From contig NZ_JARXZC010000032.1 in the NCBI RefSeq assembly GCF_029894335.1, positions 27,964 to 91,963 on the forward strand: DNA of 64,000 nt, read 5' to 3'. The DNA comes from Kitasatospora sp. MAP5-34. Lineage in GTDB: Bacteria; Actinomycetota; Actinomycetes; Streptomycetales; Streptomycetaceae. Made by a program: the position numbers and the translations under genes. Positions 14,151 to 22,305 of this stretch are shown here, piece after piece; within the stretch, counting starts at the first letter, position 1, and each line of letters begins with the position of its first letter. A model generated the notes under the pieces. The model did no database searches and was not told the origin of the DNA. It saw nothing but the letters and a program-made list of their open reading frames with translations.

Positions 14151-16490
14151 TCACGAGACGTTGACCGCGCTGTCGTCGATCACGAAGCTGGTCTGCGCGG
14201 AGGAGGAGTCCTCCGTGCCGGTGAACGTGAGGGTGACGGTCCGGCCGGCGAAGGAGGAGACGTCGAACGACTCCTGGACGTAGCCGGTGTTGGCGTTCAG
14301 GTTGGAGTAGCCGGCCAGCGTGGTGCCGTTGGCCGTCACCTTGAGGGTGTCGGCGGCGGTGGTGCCGGTCTTGGCGGTGTCGACGTGCAGCCAGAAGCTG
14401 AACGTCCCCTTGCAGCCGGTCGGGATGGTGACGGCCTGCGACAGGGTGTCGGTGTGGGCGGCGCCGTAGCCGTCCAGCCAGGCGTCGTAGCTGCCGGAGT
14501 GGGCGGGCTCGGAGGTGGTGTCGTTGTTGACGACGCCGGCGGTGGCGGTCCACGGCGCTGCGGTGCCGGTCTCGAAGCCGGGGTTGCCGAGCAGCTGGGC
14601 CGACGTGCACCCGGAGGCCGCGCCGACGGTCCAGCCGAAGGTGGTGGTGCCGGCCGCGCCGGTGCCGTCGGTGACGGTGAGCGTCACGGTGGAGCTGCCC
14701 GCAGCGGTCGGAGTGCCGGTGATCAGGCCCGAGGAGTTGATCGCCAGGCCGGCGGGCAGGCCGGTGGCGGCGTACGTCAGGGTCTGGCCGCTCGCCGAGT
14801 CCGAGGCCTGGATCTGCAGCGGGCTGATCGCGGTGCCGAGGGTCGAGTTCTGCGAGCCGGGGCCGGTGACGGCGACGGTGTTCCCGCCGGTGCCCGTACC
14901 GGCGGTGGTGAACACCTCGTTGTACGGGGTGGCCCACTTGTCGTTGTCGGTCATCGTCGTGGTCAGCCCGAGCGCGCCCTCGATGACCCGGGCGGTGCTG
15001 TAGTGGTCGTACCGGTTCGCGTCCTGGTACCCGGCCTTGACGGTGCCCTGCGAACCGATCGCCAGCGTCATGACCTGGTTGGTCTGTCCGGGCCCCCAGC
15101 CGCCGGGCGCGTTGCTGCCGTCCTCGTCCGTGGTGAGGATGAGTAGGGACTTCTGCTGCGTCCAGGCCGGGGAGTTGAACAGGGTCGGCAGGGTCTGGCT
15201 CAGCCAGGTGTCACCGGAGGCGATTCCACAGCCCTCCATGTCACTGCAGCCGTCCGCGTCGAACCAGGTGAACGCGGGGGTGCTCGCCGTCGAGGCCAGG
15301 TCGGTGTTGAGCAGTTGCGGCAGCGGCTGCCAGTGCGCCTGGCAGTAGGCGTTGTCGTTCTTCATCTTCGCCGCGTAGTAGAACGGCACGTCGTCGGCGG
15401 AGTAGTTGCCGCTGTCGGTGGTCTGGCAGTTGCTGGTCTGGCTCTGGACGTACTGCTTCCAGCTCTTGCCGGCCGCGTCCAGGTTGTCGCTCAGGCCGTT
15501 GTTGGTGGCGGTGCAGGCCGTGCTGGTGATGCAGTTGGCGTTGCCGCCGCCGGCCGCCTTGTTGCTGCGGCCGTAGGAGTTGCCGAACGCGATCTGCTCG
15601 TAGTTCGGGTCCGAATTGTGCGTGCCGGCGTGGTAGTTGGTCAGCAATGACCCCATCGGCACCAGGGTGTTGTTGATGTACGGCGCGGCGGAGTTGCCGA
15701 TGATCCCGGCGCCGCCGTCGACTGTGTTCGAGCTCGCGGAGAGGTTGTTGTTCTCCATCATGACGACGAAGACGTGGTCGTACCCGGGCACCGTGGAGGC
15801 GGGGACGGTCAGGGCCGGGGCGGCGGTCGCGGTGTCGAGGGTCAACGAGAGATCGTCGGCCAGCCCGTCGTTCTGCGTCCCGGTCATGGTGAAGTCGACT
15901 GCGGTGAGGATCGACCGGGTGCCGACGGGAACCGTGGCGGTCGCGCTGCGCTGCAGGAACTCGGTGGTGTTCGAGCGGTCGGCGGCCAGCACCGGGCCGA
16001 TGGACGAGGTGCCCAGCGAGGCGCCGGACGCGCTGAGGTAGCTGATCCTCACTGCGGCCGCGTCGTTGTAGCTGCTGACGCCGCCGAGCCAGCCGGAGAC
16101 GGTGGAGTGCACGCCGCCCGCGTCGATCGCGGTGGCCGCCGAGGAGACGTCGGTGGTCTGCGTCATCTCCGAGGAGCCGCGCGAGCCGCCCTGGAAGTAC
16201 GCGGTGCCCTTGGACGGCGAGCCGGGGGTGGTCGTGTTGGCACCGTTCGTCGCGTTGTAGCAGTTGATCACCGGGTCGCCGGAGGTGATCTGCCAGCCCG
16301 GCAGGGTGGTCTCCTCCCAGCCGCCGGGGCTGCACTGCGAGGTCTCCGCGCCGGAGTTGAGCAGCAGGTTCGCGCTGCCGGTCGCGGCGGCGGCCGGGGA
16401 GACGGCCGGGGCGGACAGCGCCGCGCCCAGCAGCGCGGCCGCCACCGCCCGGCTCGTCCAAGGGTTGGTTGATCTGAGCTTGCCGTACAT
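14151..16490 (-). CDS. Secreted phosphoesterase with accessory binding domains
   Basis: 779 residues from ATG 16490, with GGAGGAAC just upstream. Order: signal peptide (1 to about 37, hydrophobic, ending in AAA), a beta-rich ligand-binding-like region (40-220, LLLNSGAETSQCSPGGWEET), a PF04185-type phosphoesterase (about 230-490, YDHVFVVMMENNNL, NPNYEQIAFGNSYG, LLILTTDEDGSNAPGGWG), a putative Ig-like He_PIG domain (about 527-615) and a C-terminal module beginning NPGFETG that resembles the binding module of the chitinase at 42,259. The enzyme group includes acid phosphatases and phospholipase C. It is divergent from the DasR-like regulator, and a perfect palindrome lies between them, suggesting control by that protein. 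Confidence 0.85.
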   Translation of the reverse strand: MYGKLRSTNPWTSRAVAAALLGAALSAPAVSPAAAATGSANLLLNSGAETSQCSPGGWEETTLPGWQITSGDPVINCYNATNGANTTTPGSPSKGTAYFQGGSRGSSEMTQTTDVSSAATAIDAGGVHSTVSGWLGGVSSYNDAAAVRISYLSASGASLGTSSIGPVLAADRSNTTEFLQRSATATVPVGTRSILTAVDFTMTGTQNDGLADDLSLTLDTATAAPALTVPASTVPGYDHVFVVMMENNNLSASSNTVDGGAGIIGNSAAPYINNTLVPMGSLLTNYHAGTHNSDPNYEQIAFGNSYGRSNKAAGGGNANCITSTACTATNNGLSDNLDAAGKSWKQYVQSQTSNCQTTDSGNYSADDVPFYYAAKMKNDNAYCQAHWQPLPQLLNTDLASTASTPAFTWFDADGCSDMEGCGIASGDTWLSQTLPTLFNSPAWTQQKSLLILTTDEDGSNAPGGWGPGQTNQVMTLAIGSQGTVKAGYQDANRYDHYSTARVIEGALGLTTTMTDNDKWATPYNEVFTTAGTGTGGNTVAVTGPGSQNSTLGTAISPLQIQASDSASGQTLTYAATGLPAGLAINSSGLITGTPTAAGSSTVTLTVTDGTGAAGTTTFGWTVGAASGCTSAQLLGNPGFETGTAAPWTATAGVVNNDTTSEPAHSGSYDAWLDGYGAAHTDTLSQAVTIPTGCKGTFSFWLHVDTAKTGTTAADTLKVTANGTTLAGYSNLNANTGYVQESFDVSSFAGRTVTLTFTGTEDSSSAQTSFVIDDSAVNVS

Positions 16491-16536
16491 CGAGTTCCTC
16501 CGAGGGAAGCGGGGGCCGAGCCACAGAACGTCCGTA

Positions 16537-16566
16537 CGTCGCGATTGGGCTAGCCCAATCGCGACG
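16537..16566. promoter_or_regulatory. Perfect 30-bp palindrome, likely GntR/DasR-type operator
   Basis: Each half is 15 bases, the left arm reading CGTCGCGATTGGGCT. The centre, ATTGGGCTAGCCCAAT, has the same layout as the DasR site (TGGTCTAGACCA core) but with GG/CC changes. It is 47 bases before the phosphoesterase start and 138 before the GntR gene, so both genes could be controlled from it. Confidence 0.7.
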
Positions 16567-16703
16567 AGAATGGCGGTGGCGGGCGGACAGCGCAAGACCG
16601 CCAGCTGCCCAGCGGACGACGGTTGGGCGAACGGCCTGCCGCGCCCCCGGCCCGGCGGCCGCGCCCCCGCTCCCCGGACCCCGCCTCGGCTACCGTTGAC
16701 GGG

Positions 16704-17501
16704 GTGACCACACGCCCGGCCGAGGCCAGTGCCCCACCGTCCGCCGCGCTGCGGCCCGCCCGCGAGGGCCTGCCCGAGCACGGCGAAGCTCCCAAGTACT
16801 TCCAGGTGAAGCACAAGATCTCAACGGTCCTGGACACCCTGAGCCAGGGCGCCGCCGTGCCCACCGAACGGGAGCTGGCCGAGCGTTTCGGGGTTTCCCG
16901 GATGACCGTGCGCCAAGCCATCAGGGAGCTGCGCCTGGAGGGCAGGCTCCAGCGCCGTGGCCGCTCGACCGTCGTCGCAGGACCCAAGTTCGTCCAGCCG
17001 CTCATCCTCGCCAGCTACACCGAAGGGGTCCGCCGGCAGGGCCGACGTCCTGGCCGGCAGTTGCTCACCCTCGAACAGCTCCCCGCCGAGGCCGACCTCG
17101 CCGGACTCCTGCAGATCCCGGTCGGCGCCACCGTGGTCCACCTCGAACGGCTGCTGCTCGCCGACGACGAACGGATCGGCGTCGAGAGCACCTACCTCCC
17201 GGTGCAGCGTTTCCCCACCCTCGCCACCCACTTCGACCCGGCCACCTCGCTGTACGCGTTCCTGCGCGCGGCCGGGGTGCAGTTCGCCGAAGCCGACGAA
17301 CGGATCGAGACCGTCCTGGCCTCACCCCGCGAGGTGCAGCTGATCGGCACCAGCCCGGCCCTGCCCATGCTGCTGATCAACCGCGTCTCCCGTGACCTGG
17401 ACGGCCGCCCCATCGAGTGCGTCCGATCCCTCTACCGTGGCGACCGCTTCAGCTTCACCACCCGCCTGACACCGGAACTTTCGACACCGGAACTGTCATA
17501 G
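16704..17501 (+). CDS. GntR/HutC-family regulator, DasR-like paralogue
   Basis: 265 residues from GTG 16704. An N-terminal winged helix (VPTERELAERFGVSRMTVRQAIRELRLEGRLQRRGRSTVVAGPK) is followed by a UTRA effector domain. It closely parallels DasR: the stretches LTSYTED/LASYTEG, ESTYLPVQRFP, TSLYAFL, ETVLASPREVQLIGT, LPMLLINR and VRSLYRGDRFSF line up. DasR senses glucosamine 6-phosphate and controls chitin/N-acetylglucosamine genes, so this protein may sense a related sugar phosphate. No RBS is evident; TACCGT ends eight bases before the GTG and may be a -10 of a leaderless message. The neighbouring palindrome is its likely operator. Confidence 0.85.
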   Translation: MTTRPAEASAPPSAALRPAREGLPEHGEAPKYFQVKHKISTVLDTLSQGAAVPTERELAERFGVSRMTVRQAIRELRLEGRLQRRGRSTVVAGPKFVQPLILASYTEGVRRQGRRPGRQLLTLEQLPAEADLAGLLQIPVGATVVHLERLLLADDERIGVESTYLPVQRFPTLATHFDPATSLYAFLRAAGVQFAEADERIETVLASPREVQLIGTSPALPMLLINRVSRDLDGRPIECVRSLYRGDRFSFTTRLTPELSTPELS

Positions 17502-17527
17502 GTCGACCGGCAATTGGGGAGTGGCGT

Positions 17528-18019
17528 TCACGGGCCCGGCGTCAGCTGCAGGCGGCCGGCGATCTGTTCGAAGATCAGGTTGGTCCGGGTCTGGGCCACT
17601 GCGGAGTGGGTGGTGAGGTGGTCCACCACGAAGTCACGCAGGGCGTCGGGGTGGGCGAGGGCGACGTGCAGGAGGTAGTCGTCGGAGCCGGCCATGTGGA
17701 AGACGGCGACGACGCCGGGCAGGTCGGGGGCGGTGGCTCGGAAGCTCTCGTTCTGTTCCCGGGTGTGGGCCCGGAGCCGGACCGAGATCATCGCCTGCAG
17801 TGGCAGCCCGATCGCGGCGGGGGCTATCTCGGCCCGGAACGCGCGGATGACCCCGCGCTCGCGCAGCGCGCGTACCCGGGCCAGGCAGGTCGAGGGGGCG
17901 ATGCCCACCGCGTCCGCGAGTGCGTTGTTCGGGATGCGGGCGTCGTCGGCGAGGATCCGCAGGATCGCCCGGTCCACGTCGTCGAGCGGCGTCTGTCGGG
18001 TGTGATGATTATTCGGCAC
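17528..18019 (-). CDS. Lrp/AsnC-family transcriptional regulator
   Basis: 163 residues: an N-terminal helix-turn-helix (LDDVDRAILRILADDARIPNNALADAVGIAPSTCLARVRALRERGVI) and a C-terminal RAM ligand-binding domain (GLPLQAMISVRLRAHT, PGVVAVFHMAGSDDYLLHVA). Lrp-type proteins sense amino acids. It is divergent from the PLP decarboxylase, with 111 bases between the starts, so its probable target is that gene and its probable ligand the amino acid used or made there. Confidence 0.9.
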   Translation of the reverse strand: MPNNHHTRQTPLDDVDRAILRILADDARIPNNALADAVGIAPSTCLARVRALRERGVIRAFRAEIAPAAIGLPLQAMISVRLRAHTREQNESFRATAPDLPGVVAVFHMAGSDDYLLHVALAHPDALRDFVVDHLTTHSAVAQTRTNLIFEQIAGRLQLTPGP

Positions 18020-18130
18020 AGGGTCCAGGGTCGCTGCTCATGCCGATGATATGCAAGGCATCAAGGGCTGATTCCGAATCTTCTACGGAAGACTTCCCCT
18101 CGAACTGCCGCATGTTCCATTCTGGCTGCC

Positions 18131-19867
18131 ATGATCCGAACCGAAACCCTGCCCGCCTTCGCGACCCACGACGACCCGTCCCGGCTGGAGCCGGACGTGC
18201 GTGAGTTCGCGATACCGGCGGGCGGGCTGGACGAGGAGCAGCGGCTGCGCGCCCTCAACCGGATGGACGAGTACCTGACCAGGAAGCGCCGGCACCTGCT
18301 CGGCTTCCAGGCCACCCAGGAGATGGGCGGTAGCGCCTTCGACCTCGGCCGGTTCATGCAGCACAACATCAACAACCTCGGCGACCCGTTCCAGAGCGGC
18401 GGCTACAAGCCGAACACCAAGGTCGTCGAGCGCGCCGTCCTCGACTACTACGCCGCCCTCTGGCACGCCGACGGGCCGCACCACCCGGACGACCCCGAGT
18501 CGTACTGGGGCTATGTGCTCTCCATGGGCTCCACCGAGGGCAACATGTACGCGCTCTGGAACGCCCGGGACTACCTGAGCGGCAAGCCGCTGATCCAGCC
18601 CTCGACCGGGAGCTCGGGCGACCGGGCGGTCGGACCGGTCGGACCGGTCGGGTCGGCCAACCCCAACGCCCGACGCCCGGTGGCCTTCTACTCCGAGGAC
18701 ACCCACTACTCCTTCGCCAAGGCCGTCTGCGTGCTGGGCGTCGACACCTTCCACGCCGTGGGCACCGAGCAGTACCCCGGCGAGTGCCCGCTGCTCGGGC
18801 CCGCTGGTGAGCCGCGTGACTGGCCCACCGAGGTGCCCTCGCGCAGCGGCCCCTCGGGGCACTCCTGGGACGGCACCGGCGAGATCGACGCCGACGCCCT
18901 GGCGGTGCTGGTGGAGTTCTTCGCCGCGAAGGGCCACCCGGTCTTCGTCAGCCTCAACCTCGGCAGCACCTTCAAGGGTGCCCACGACGACGTGCGCGGG
19001 GTCTGCGAGCGGCTGCTGCCGATCTTCGAGAAGCACGGCCTGGTCCAGGGGCAGGTGGTGCACGGCAAGGACCCGGTCACCGGCGAGCCGCTGGTCGACC
19101 TGCGCCGGCGCTTCTGGATCCACGTGGACGGCGCCCTCGGAGCCGGCTACGTGCCGTTCGTGCGGATGGCCGGCGCGGGTGGCCCGTCCGGCGTGGGTGG
19201 CCCGTCCGGCTCGGGCGACGACGCGGCGGGTCCGGGCGACGACGCGGCTGGCTTCGGCTGGATCCCCGAGACCGAGCTGCCGGAGTTCGACTTCGGCCTC
19301 ACCCTGCCCACCCGGGAGTTCGGCGAGCTCGACATGGTCTCCTCGATCGCCATGAGCGGCCACAAGTGGCCCGGCGCGCCCTGGCCGTGCGGCATCTACA
19401 TGACGAAGGTCAAGTACCAGGTCGCACCCCCGTCCCAGCCGGAGTACACCGGTGCGCCCGACACCACCTTCGCCGGCTCCCGCAACGGCTTCTCGCCGTT
19501 GGTGCTCTGGGACCACCTCTCCCGCTACTCCCACCAGGACCAGGTGGACCGGATCCGCCGCTCCCAGCAGCTGGCCGCCTACCTGGAGCAGCAACTGCGC
19601 CTGCTGGAACTGGAGAAGGACGTCGACCTCTGGCCGGCCCGCACCCCGGGCGCCATCACCGTACGGTTCCGCAAGCCCAGCCCCGAGCTGGTGGCCAAGT
19701 GGTCCCTCTCCTCGCAGGACGTCCTGACCGTCCCGGGCGACGAGAGCACCCGCCGCAGCTACGTGCACGTCTTCCTGATGTCCTCGGTCGACCGCGCCAA
19801 GCTGGACGCGCTGCTGGCGGATCTGGCCGACGACCCCGTCATCCTCGGTGCGGCGCCCCTGTCGTGA
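18131..19867 (+). CDS. Group II PLP-dependent amino-acid decarboxylase (histidine/glutamate type)
   Basis: 578 residues. The group II pattern is present: GYVLSMGSTEGNMYALWNARDY (cofactor phosphate), FWIHVDGALGAGYVPF (aspartate and alanine stacking on the ring) and SIAMSGHKWPGAPWPCG, where the lysine of HKW binds pyridoxal phosphate. A Gly/Ser-rich insert (about residues 350-380, GGPSGVGGPSGSGDD) interrupts the chain. The enzyme resembles bacterial histidine decarboxylases and aromatic/glutamate decarboxylases; the true substrate is uncertain. Divergent Lrp gene at 17,528. Confidence 0.87.
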   Translation: MIRTETLPAFATHDDPSRLEPDVREFAIPAGGLDEEQRLRALNRMDEYLTRKRRHLLGFQATQEMGGSAFDLGRFMQHNINNLGDPFQSGGYKPNTKVVERAVLDYYAALWHADGPHHPDDPESYWGYVLSMGSTEGNMYALWNARDYLSGKPLIQPSTGSSGDRAVGPVGPVGSANPNARRPVAFYSEDTHYSFAKAVCVLGVDTFHAVGTEQYPGECPLLGPAGEPRDWPTEVPSRSGPSGHSWDGTGEIDADALAVLVEFFAAKGHPVFVSLNLGSTFKGAHDDVRGVCERLLPIFEKHGLVQGQVVHGKDPVTGEPLVDLRRRFWIHVDGALGAGYVPFVRMAGAGGPSGVGGPSGSGDDAAGPGDDAAGFGWIPETELPEFDFGLTLPTREFGELDMVSSIAMSGHKWPGAPWPCGIYMTKVKYQVAPPSQPEYTGAPDTTFAGSRNGFSPLVLWDHLSRYSHQDQVDRIRRSQQLAAYLEQQLRLLELEKDVDLWPARTPGAITVRFRKPSPELVAKWSLSSQDVLTVPGDESTRRSYVHVFLMSSVDRAKLDALLADLADDPVILGAAPLS

Positions 19868-19879
19868 GCGGCTGACCGC

Positions 19880-20029
19880 GTGAACCGACTCGGTGATGCC
19901 GCCTCCCCGTACCTGCGCCGGCACCTGGTGGCCCTGGACCCTGAGGCGTTCGCCGGCGCGGCGCGGCGCGGGGTGCCGGTGCTGCTGAGCCTGTGGGAGA
20001 TGGTGGCTCCCGGCGCCGGCGGGTGGTAG
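19880..20029 (+). pseudogene. Decayed N-terminal fragment of a DUF255/YyaL gene (copy 1)
   Basis: A 49-codon remnant from GTG 19880. Its translation begins VNRLGDAASPYLRRH and then PEAFAGAARRGVPVLLS, matching the start of the intact gene at 30,821 (MVNRLADATSPYLLQH ... PEAFAEAERRGVPVLLS). The WWPWG segment is deleted, and the match ends before the CHWCH active site. It lies 12 bases after the decarboxylase and marks the left border of the accessory zone. Confidence 0.75.
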
Positions 20030-20062
20030 TCGCGGGCGGGCGAGGCCACGTCCGCCCGCGAC
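20029..20062. terminator. Hairpin, probable terminator
   Basis: Perfect 11-bp stem GTCGCGGGCGG / CCGCCCGCGAC around a 12-base loop, between the two remnants. Confidence 0.6.
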
Positions 20063-20072
20063 CGGTCCGGTG

Positions 20073-20334
20073 TCAGTAGGGGGTGTCGAAGCAGAGGCTC
20101 TGGGTCCACGCCGAGGTTCCGTACTGGTTGGCAGCACGCATGGCGACGCAGATGTGGTCGCCGGAGTACGGTGATCGGCGGAGCTCCGCCGGCATTCGCC
20201 AGCACCTGGAGGGCAGCACTCCCGCTGCGGACGAGTAAGGGCACGGGAGCGCAGATCACGTCCCATACGGTGACGTTCTGCGCCCCCCGGTCGAGGAGGA
20301 GCTCTCTGGGGAGGCGCTTGAGGGCAAGGTCCAC
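20073..20334 (-). pseudogene. Possible frameshifted remnant of a secreted or surface protein
   Basis: Read from 20334, frame one gives MDLALKRLPRELLLDRGAQN, then VICAPVPLLVRSGSAALQVLANAGG to PPITV near 20168. A one-base shift then continues as YSGDHICVAMRAANQYG to TSAWTQSLCFDTPY and a stop at 20075-20073. Neither half has a recognised family. The joined text looks like one protein broken by a single frameshift, but this could be coincidence. No ribosome-binding site was identified. Confidence 0.3.
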
Positions 20335-20379
20335 CCGAGCGCCACGGGAGGCGCCAACCGCCGTGTGCTCAGGCAGCGT

Positions 20380-20544
20380 TCAACGGCGGTTGCGGCGGTT
20401 GCGCACCAGGCGGACGACGTAGATGGGACCGCCGATGATGGCGCCGATGATGAGGGCCCAGAGCACGAAGTAGGCGGGGCCGGGGTGGAAGCCGGTGGTG
20501 GTGTCGGCGGCGGCCAGGACGGCGGCGAGTGGCTGGTGGGGCAT
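20380..20544 (-). CDS. Small single-span membrane protein
   Basis: 54 residues from ATG 20544, with AGGAG six bases before it. After a polar start it has one strong membrane span (AYFVLWALIIGAIIGGPIYVV) and a basic tail (RLVRNRRNRR), so it is probably anchored with the tail inside. It lies 31 bases after the ABC ATPase stop and is probably the last gene of that operon. No family was recognised. A regulatory or assembly subunit for the exporter is a guess from position only. Confidence 0.7.
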   Translation of the reverse strand: MPHQPLAAVLAAADTTTGFHPGPAYFVLWALIIGAIIGGPIYVVRLVRNRRNRR

Positions 20545-20575
20545 CTTCTGCTCCTTGGATGTTGGCGGGGTGGGG

Positions 20576-21499
20576 TCAGATGGCGCGGAGGTTGGGGCCG
20601 GGGTGCTGGGCCCGCTCCGGGGCGATGGCGTGCATCAGGGCGATGTAGCCGTCCTCGACGGTGGCGCTGACGCGCTCCGCGTCCGGGGCGGGGGTGCCGG
20701 AACTGATGACCCGGTACGTGGTGCCGGTCATGCCGGGGGTGACGTTGACGGTGGGCAGGGTGGGCGGCACGGCGGTGGCCGGCTGGGTGAGGTGCCACAC
20801 CATGCCCTCGGCACGGGTGGCGAGGTCACCGATGGCGCCCTGGAAGGCGACGTGCCCGCGCTCGATCACCACGACGTTCGGGCAGGTCTGCACGATGTCG
20901 TCGACGATGTGGGTGGAGAGCAGCACCGTCCGGTCGCCGGCCAGCCTGGCGAGCAGGCTACGGAACCGCAGCCGCTCCTCGGGGTCCAGCCCCACGGTGG
21001 GTTCGTCGACGATCAGCAGCCGGGGGTCGTTCAGGATCGCCTGGGCGATGCCCACGCGGCGCTTCATGCCGCCCGAGTAGCCCTTCACCTTCCGGTTGGC
21101 GACATCGCTGAGCGAGACCAGTTCGAGGACCTCATTGACGCGGACGCGGCGGGCGCGCCGGTCGGTGATGCCCTTGAGCAGCGCCATGTAGTCGAGGAAC
21201 TGGCGGGCCGTCAAGTCCGGGTACAGGCCGAGCTCCTGGGGGAGGTAGCCGGTGGTGGCCTTGACCTCTCGGCGCTGGCTGCGCGACGTGAGCTCGGTGC
21301 CGTCCACCGCGACGGTGCCCGAGGTCGGCAGCAGCACCCCGGTGAGGACCCGCATGAAGGTGGTCTTGCCGGCCCCGTTGGGGCCGAGCAGACCGACCAT
21401 GCCGACGGGCAGGCGCAGGCTGATGCCGTCGAGGGCGCGGATCTCGCCGCGCCGGAAGGTGACGGTCAGATCGGTGATGGTCACGTTGGGCGCGGTCAT
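20576..21499 (-). CDS. ABC transporter ATP-binding protein
   Basis: 307 residues. Walker A is GPNGAGKTT, the signature is YSGGMKRR, Walker B is LLIVDEPTVGLDPEE and the switch histidine is in LSTHIVDD. This is the layout of ABC-2-type exporters such as drug, lantibiotic or bacitracin exporters. The last 80 residues form a regulatory-looking tail. Its start overlaps the stop of the upstream permease (ATGA at 21,496-21,499). The unit then runs to two membrane genes and is divergent from the histidine kinase at 23,182, a common arrangement for cell-envelope-stress exporters. Confidence 0.93.
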   Translation of the reverse strand: MTAPNVTITDLTVTFRRGEIRALDGISLRLPVGMVGLLGPNGAGKTTFMRVLTGVLLPTSGTVAVDGTELTSRSQRREVKATTGYLPQELGLYPDLTARQFLDYMALLKGITDRRARRVRVNEVLELVSLSDVANRKVKGYSGGMKRRVGIAQAILNDPRLLIVDEPTVGLDPEERLRFRSLLARLAGDRTVLLSTHIVDDIVQTCPNVVVIERGHVAFQGAIGDLATRAEGMVWHLTQPATAVPPTLPTVNVTPGMTGTTYRVISSGTPAPDAERVSATVEDGYIALMHAIAPERAQHPGPNLRAI

Positions 21500-22305
21500 G
21501 ACGGGCTCCTCCTGGTGAGCACGAGCTGGGTAATCACGAGGGCGGCGAGCGCCATGAGCAGCAGGAAGGCGATGCTGAGAACGGCCTCGCCGCCGGTCGG
21601 GGTGATTCCCCGCTGCCTGGCGTCGAACAGGGTGCCGTGGAACCAGGCACCGGCCGGGTACTCGCCGATGGCTTCGAAGGGCGTGCCGGCGGGGGTGGGG
21701 ATCCCGAAGCGCGGGCCGACCATGTTGCCCCAGACCCAGTAGCCGAACAGGCCCAGCCGGTACAGCACGGGCCCGGTCAGGTACGGGATGGTGACCGAGC
21801 AGGCCGAGATGAAGATCAGCCCGGGCAGGATGATGGCGGCGAACGCCGCGAGGCCGACCGGGATCACCCCGGCCCCGCGCTGGGCGGTCAGGTAGCCGAG
21901 CAGGCCCACCCAGGCGACGGCGACCGGTGTGATGGTCGCCGCGCCGGCGCCGATGGCCTTGCCCCACAGGCGCGGGCCGATGCCGGTGGGCGTCGAGGTC
22001 AGCAGGTCGCTCAGCCCCAGCCGGGACTCCCGCCAGGCGCGGTCGGCGAGGACGGCGCCGACGCCGATCGGGCACAGCATGAAGTTGCCCGCCCAGTCCG
22101 CGACCAGAAAGGTGTTGTCCGTGGTGCTGGTGAAACCGGGCGGGAAGGGCGATGCGCAGCGCAGCGCGATCAGCCCGACCACGACCACCCAGACCGCCGG
22201 GCGGCGTACCTGCATCAGGTACTCGTAGCGGGCGGCCGCGACGGTCTTCGCCCACCAGGTGCGAGCTGCTGTCGGCGGGGCGGTTCGCTGAAGGACGGTG
22301 GTCAT
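21496..22305 (-). CDS. ABC transporter permease
   Basis: 269 residues from ATG 22305. About six hydrophobic segments (VWVVVVGLIALRCASPF, GLLGYLTAQRGAG, AFAAIILPGLIFISACSV, SIAFLLLMALAALVITQLVL). It overlaps the next membrane gene by four bases (ATGA) and the ATPase by four bases, which shows a single operon. The long soluble stretch between segments and lack of sequence similarity to a named permease leave the substrate unknown. Confidence 0.85.
   Translation of the reverse strand: MTTVLQRTAPPTAARTWWAKTVAAARYEYLMQVRRPAVWVVVVGLIALRCASPFPPGFTSTTDNTFLVADWAGNFMLCPIGVGAVLADRAWRESRLGLSDLLTSTPTGIGPRLWGKAIGAGAATITPVAVAWVGLLGYLTAQRGAGVIPVGLAAFAAIILPGLIFISACSVTIPYLTGPVLYRLGLFGYWVWGNMVGPRFGIPTPAGTPFEAIGEYPAGAWFHGTLFDARQRGITPTGGEAVLSIAFLLLMALAALVITQLVLTRRSPS

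Noticed and set aside
14064..15146. Long plus-strand frame opposite the secreted phosphoesterase
   Set aside because: Gly/Val/Arg-rich shadow of the minus-strand gene, with no domain.
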